64,000 bases of DNA, taken from assembly GCF_020379485.1 (NCBI RefSeq), contig NC_063447.1:62795452-62859451 (forward strand), written 5' to 3'. Under the pieces are notes generated by a model. That model worked only from the letters and a program-made list of their open reading frames with translations. It ran no database searches and was not told the DNA's origin. Source of the DNA: Brassica napus (lineage: Eukaryota; Streptophyta; Magnoliopsida; Brassicales; Brassicaceae). Below are positions 61,555-64,000 of this stretch, one piece after another. Made by a program: the position numbers and the translations under genes. The first letter of the stretch is position 1; the number at the start of each line of letters is the position of its first letter.

Positions 61555-63445
61555 TAGTTTTTGGAATCATGTTGCAGATCGGTTGGTCATCAGAATTTTG
61601 AGATCCTAAGTTCGCTGCGGGGGGATCCTCATCACGTTGGCTAGTTGAGTTGCTCCTTGAAGTGCCCTTTTGTTTAGTCTTTCCCTGTTCTTGTGTAAGC
61701 TTTCTTCTGCAATTGGGAGTTTTTGATTGTTGAGTTTTCCTCTTACGTGAGGTTTGCCCAATCAGAAGCTTAGGACTTGAGGGTACTATAGGCCTCTTCT
61801 TGCCTGGGGGTCTTCCCGGTCACCTCTTAGTCACTGTTGGAGCTACTGCAACCTCAGTATCTTCAGATACAACGTTTATCGGTCCCAACCGGAGGGTAGC
61901 CGGAACACGTTCCTGTGTGGAGGTATTTGCCTCTGCCGTTGATTGGTTAGGGCTGATCAGTATCGGTCCTAGTCTTTGAGTTATCGGTAACCTCCCCTGA
62001 GGAATTTTCTGGAGCAGTGGGCCATCATCATTCTTTTGATTTTTCAGCGCATTACGGACCATACGAGCTGCCGCTTCCTCCAATTCACCCTGGTTTTTGG
62101 CTTGACGCATCCGTTCTTTCCTTGCCGCACTTTCTGTAGGGTCCACACAACAGGTGTACTGTGACATGACGTCTCGAAGCTCCCCTAAAGCTTCCTCCAT
62201 TGCTTCCTTAGGTAGAAACTCATCATGTAAGTTTGGTGGGGCCAAACGAAGAGGAGTCCCTCTTGCAGTTTGGTTTTGATTGTTTTTTGGAGAGCTTGAT
62301 CCTTCTCCATGTCGAGTGTCAGTCCTAGTAGGGCAGAGGGGGGAGCAGAGGGGGGGGCCGTATCTTACTTGGAGATTCGTGAACTTGATGGTGCTCCTCG
62401 TGATAGTGTGATTTGCAGGTTCAGGCTCAACTCTGAGCCTGTTTGACGCGGAGTGGGTATCTCTTCTATCTCGGGAGTCCTCTCTTCCCAAGTTACGTAA
62501 GCTATTAGCGCTTTTTGGTTGCCATTCCTGCCTCTTGTAGCTTAAATTCCTACTGATACTCCTATTTTCCGTTAGGCGTTGGTGCCTACGGTCGAGGACC
62601 TCATATCTCAGATCTCTTCTGTTTTGGTAGGTTTCTTTGGGGCGATAGTTTCCAGAGTTACGGGGAGTCTGTTGCAGAGAGTGGGCCGTCATTTCTCTTG
62701 ATCTGTCTTCCTTATAGTAGCTCCCTGTAGAGAGTTCTGGTGCCGCAAGAGCCCTTGCTTTCTTTAGTGCCTTTGCTTCGAGGCAATCTTTGAGCTCATG
62801 GTCCAGTCTATTGCATTGAGAGTAATGTTTTTCAAGTCTTTCGTAGACCAGTGTTGCTATGACCTCATCTCCATTGTCATACTCAATTACTGAAGACTTG
62901 ATTAATGGGAGTCTTCCGTTGACATGAACTCTCATTCGGATGGCCAGAGAAGTAATCTCGAGTGATTCGGACATTCCAATGTCCTCTCCTATGGACTTGA
63001 TAGTGGCCTCAGTCCATAGGTGAAGCGGGACTCCTTGAACCTTAATCCAGAAAGGTATGAGTGATGGGAACGACGGGGAGATAGTTGGCTCCCATCTTTG
63101 CAATATTATCATCCACTTAGCAAAGTGGTAGGGGCGTTTTTCCAAAACCCCTAGTAGGTCAGCTTCTTCTTCAAATTGAAATTGGAATAGGCCTTGACCC
63201 AAATCTGAGCCAACAGGTCTTCTTTCTGTTTTCCACAAGTCGGTGAAGAAAGGAATGAGGGTCCAGACCTTTTGAACTGATGGGTTTGTTACCTTCCCTA
63301 TCAAGGTAAGGTTGAGCTGTCGGAATCGAGCGGAGTTATCCGGAGTCTCAGTTGTGACTCGTACTCTAGCTTTCCTGGGTGCCTCTTCTTGGGAGGTTAG
63401 GGCTAGTCCTTTTCCTTTTTCGGCAGAAGAGAGTCTCTTATGCAT
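61555..63445 (-). pseudogene. LINE ORF1: nucleic-acid-binding protein with premature stop
   Basis: 541 residues are open from the ATG at 63445 to a TGA at 61820. The N-terminal half (~40-210) has the DUF4283-like RNA-binding fold typical of plant LINE ORF1 (FQFQFEEEADLLGVLEKRPYH region). A zinc-knuckle-like segment follows (QCNRLDHELKDC, ~230), whose usual first Cys appears to be Tyr (KHYSQC). An Arg-rich region and the VPATLRLGP/ITQRLGP motifs come next. After the TGA the same frame continues with PGRPPGKKR and [14 protein letters not shown], matching the other LINE's ORF1. So the stop is a nonsense mutation (probably CGA to TGA) removing the AT-hook-like tail. Confidence 0.82.
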
Positions 63446-63976
63446 CTTAGTTGTTGACTGAAGGAGATGTGAAACAGATCTTGAGATTTGGAAGATTGTG
63501 AACTAGTCAATCTACAAAGATTGAAGTCTCCTCTCTCGGGGGTACAACTCTGTACTACACACAATAAACAGCCGTAGGGAAAGCCACAGGCCAGAAACAG
63601 AAAACAACTGGAAAACGAATCCGTTCCTCCTAGTTGTAAATCGAGTTAGTGCCTAGCTTCACCTCACATGAGGTGGTTTGTGCAGAAAAGGGTCTTTCCG
63701 GTGGTTTTCATGGCTGGAGGTGGTTCTCAGTGGTGAGAAGGCGATTTCCGGCGGTCCCTCCGAGCAAAGTCGGGGGAAGAACCCGGAGAATTTTTGGCCA
63801 CTTCCTAGAGACCGTTGGGTAAAGACGAGAAGGGGAATAATTTGAAAATGGTTTGAACTTTTCAGAAGTTTCAGACCAGAAAGGGGAAAGAAACTTGCGG
63901 GTAAAGGCAGGTAGCAGATTGTGTCAGCGGTTAATAACCAACCTCTATAATCGTGCCTGGAATAGCATTTTATTTT

Positions 63977-64000
63977 ATTTTTTCTATTTTACGAAGAATA
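63977..64000. other. Resumed beta-glucosidase intron, cut by window end
   Basis: A few bases beyond the LINE's right target-site duplication. The upstream exons of the beta-glucosidase should follow outside the window. Confidence 0.6.

Larger units (their letters stand above)
57442..63959 (-). mobile_element. Full-length LINE (L1-like), 6.5 kb, in beta-glucosidase intron
   Basis: A 17-bp target-site duplication, GAATAGCATTTTATTTT, flanks it at 57425-57441 and 63960-63976. On the minus strand it has a ~510-bp 5' UTR (63959-63446), ORF1, ORF2 and a short A-rich 3' end that merges with the A-rich target. It belongs to the same family as the LINE in the USP gene. It lies in the sense orientation of the host gene, its 3' end ~27 bp before the splice acceptor of the exon at 57414. 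Confidence 0.93.

Overview
This is a piece of plant nuclear DNA, almost certainly from a crucifer (Brassicaceae, probably a Brassica or radish relative). The evidence is GT-AG introns, plant gene families very close to Arabidopsis chromosome 2/3 genes, and crucifer-type LINE, SINE, Tourist MITE and Helitron elements. Nothing prokaryotic was found. From memory of Arabidopsis, the host genes run in the order At2g47630 (lipase), At2g47650 (UDP-glucuronate decarboxylase), At2g47670 (pectin methylesterase inhibitor), At2g47710 (universal stress protein). This is ancestral collinearity with several genes missing between them. The beta-glucosidase at the right end does not belong to that series as I remember it.

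Layout. Positions 1-35646 are one tandem satellite array: an AT-rich monomer of about 350 bp, roughly 100 copies, with higher-order duplications. It contains a 100-N assembly gap at 1736-1835 and one inserted LINE tail (32884-33411). The first ~6.7 kb carries far more one-base indels than the rest and looks unpolished. Positions 35647-45800 are ordinary gene space: a SINE, an intact monoacylglycerol-lipase-like gene (+, seven exons), a 5'-truncated UDP-glucuronate decarboxylase pseudogene (-), a short LINE tail with perfect target-site duplication, an intact pectin methylesterase inhibitor gene (-), a 1.66-kb poly(A) retroposon of unrecognised family carrying a 483-codon ORF, and a second SINE.

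Positions 45821-52038 are a universal stress protein gene (-) with four exons. Its second intron has grown to 5.5 kb by taking in a 5'-truncated LINE and two adjacent Tourist-like MITEs. All exons still join into a 162-residue protein. Positions 52160-54953 are AT-rich Helitron territory: a non-autonomous Helitron with clear ends, whose 3' half and flank were then duplicated in tandem (~675 bp). Positions 55030-57414 are eleven exons of a GH1 beta-glucosidase (-) whose N-terminal exons lie beyond the window. A 6.5-kb full-length LINE (57442-63959) sits in its intron, ending only ~27 bp from a splice acceptor.

The genes do not form a pathway or operon. The main story is structural: a satellite block against gene space, and two neighbouring genes carrying sense-oriented LINEs of the same family in introns. 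Both LINEs are dead, and all four in-frame stops I found are explained by C-to-T/G-to-A transitions. I found no convincing novel enzymatic system. The best candidates for something undescribed are the retroposon with the long ORF, the AT-hook and repeated LRLGP motifs in LINE ORF1, and the satellite family itself.
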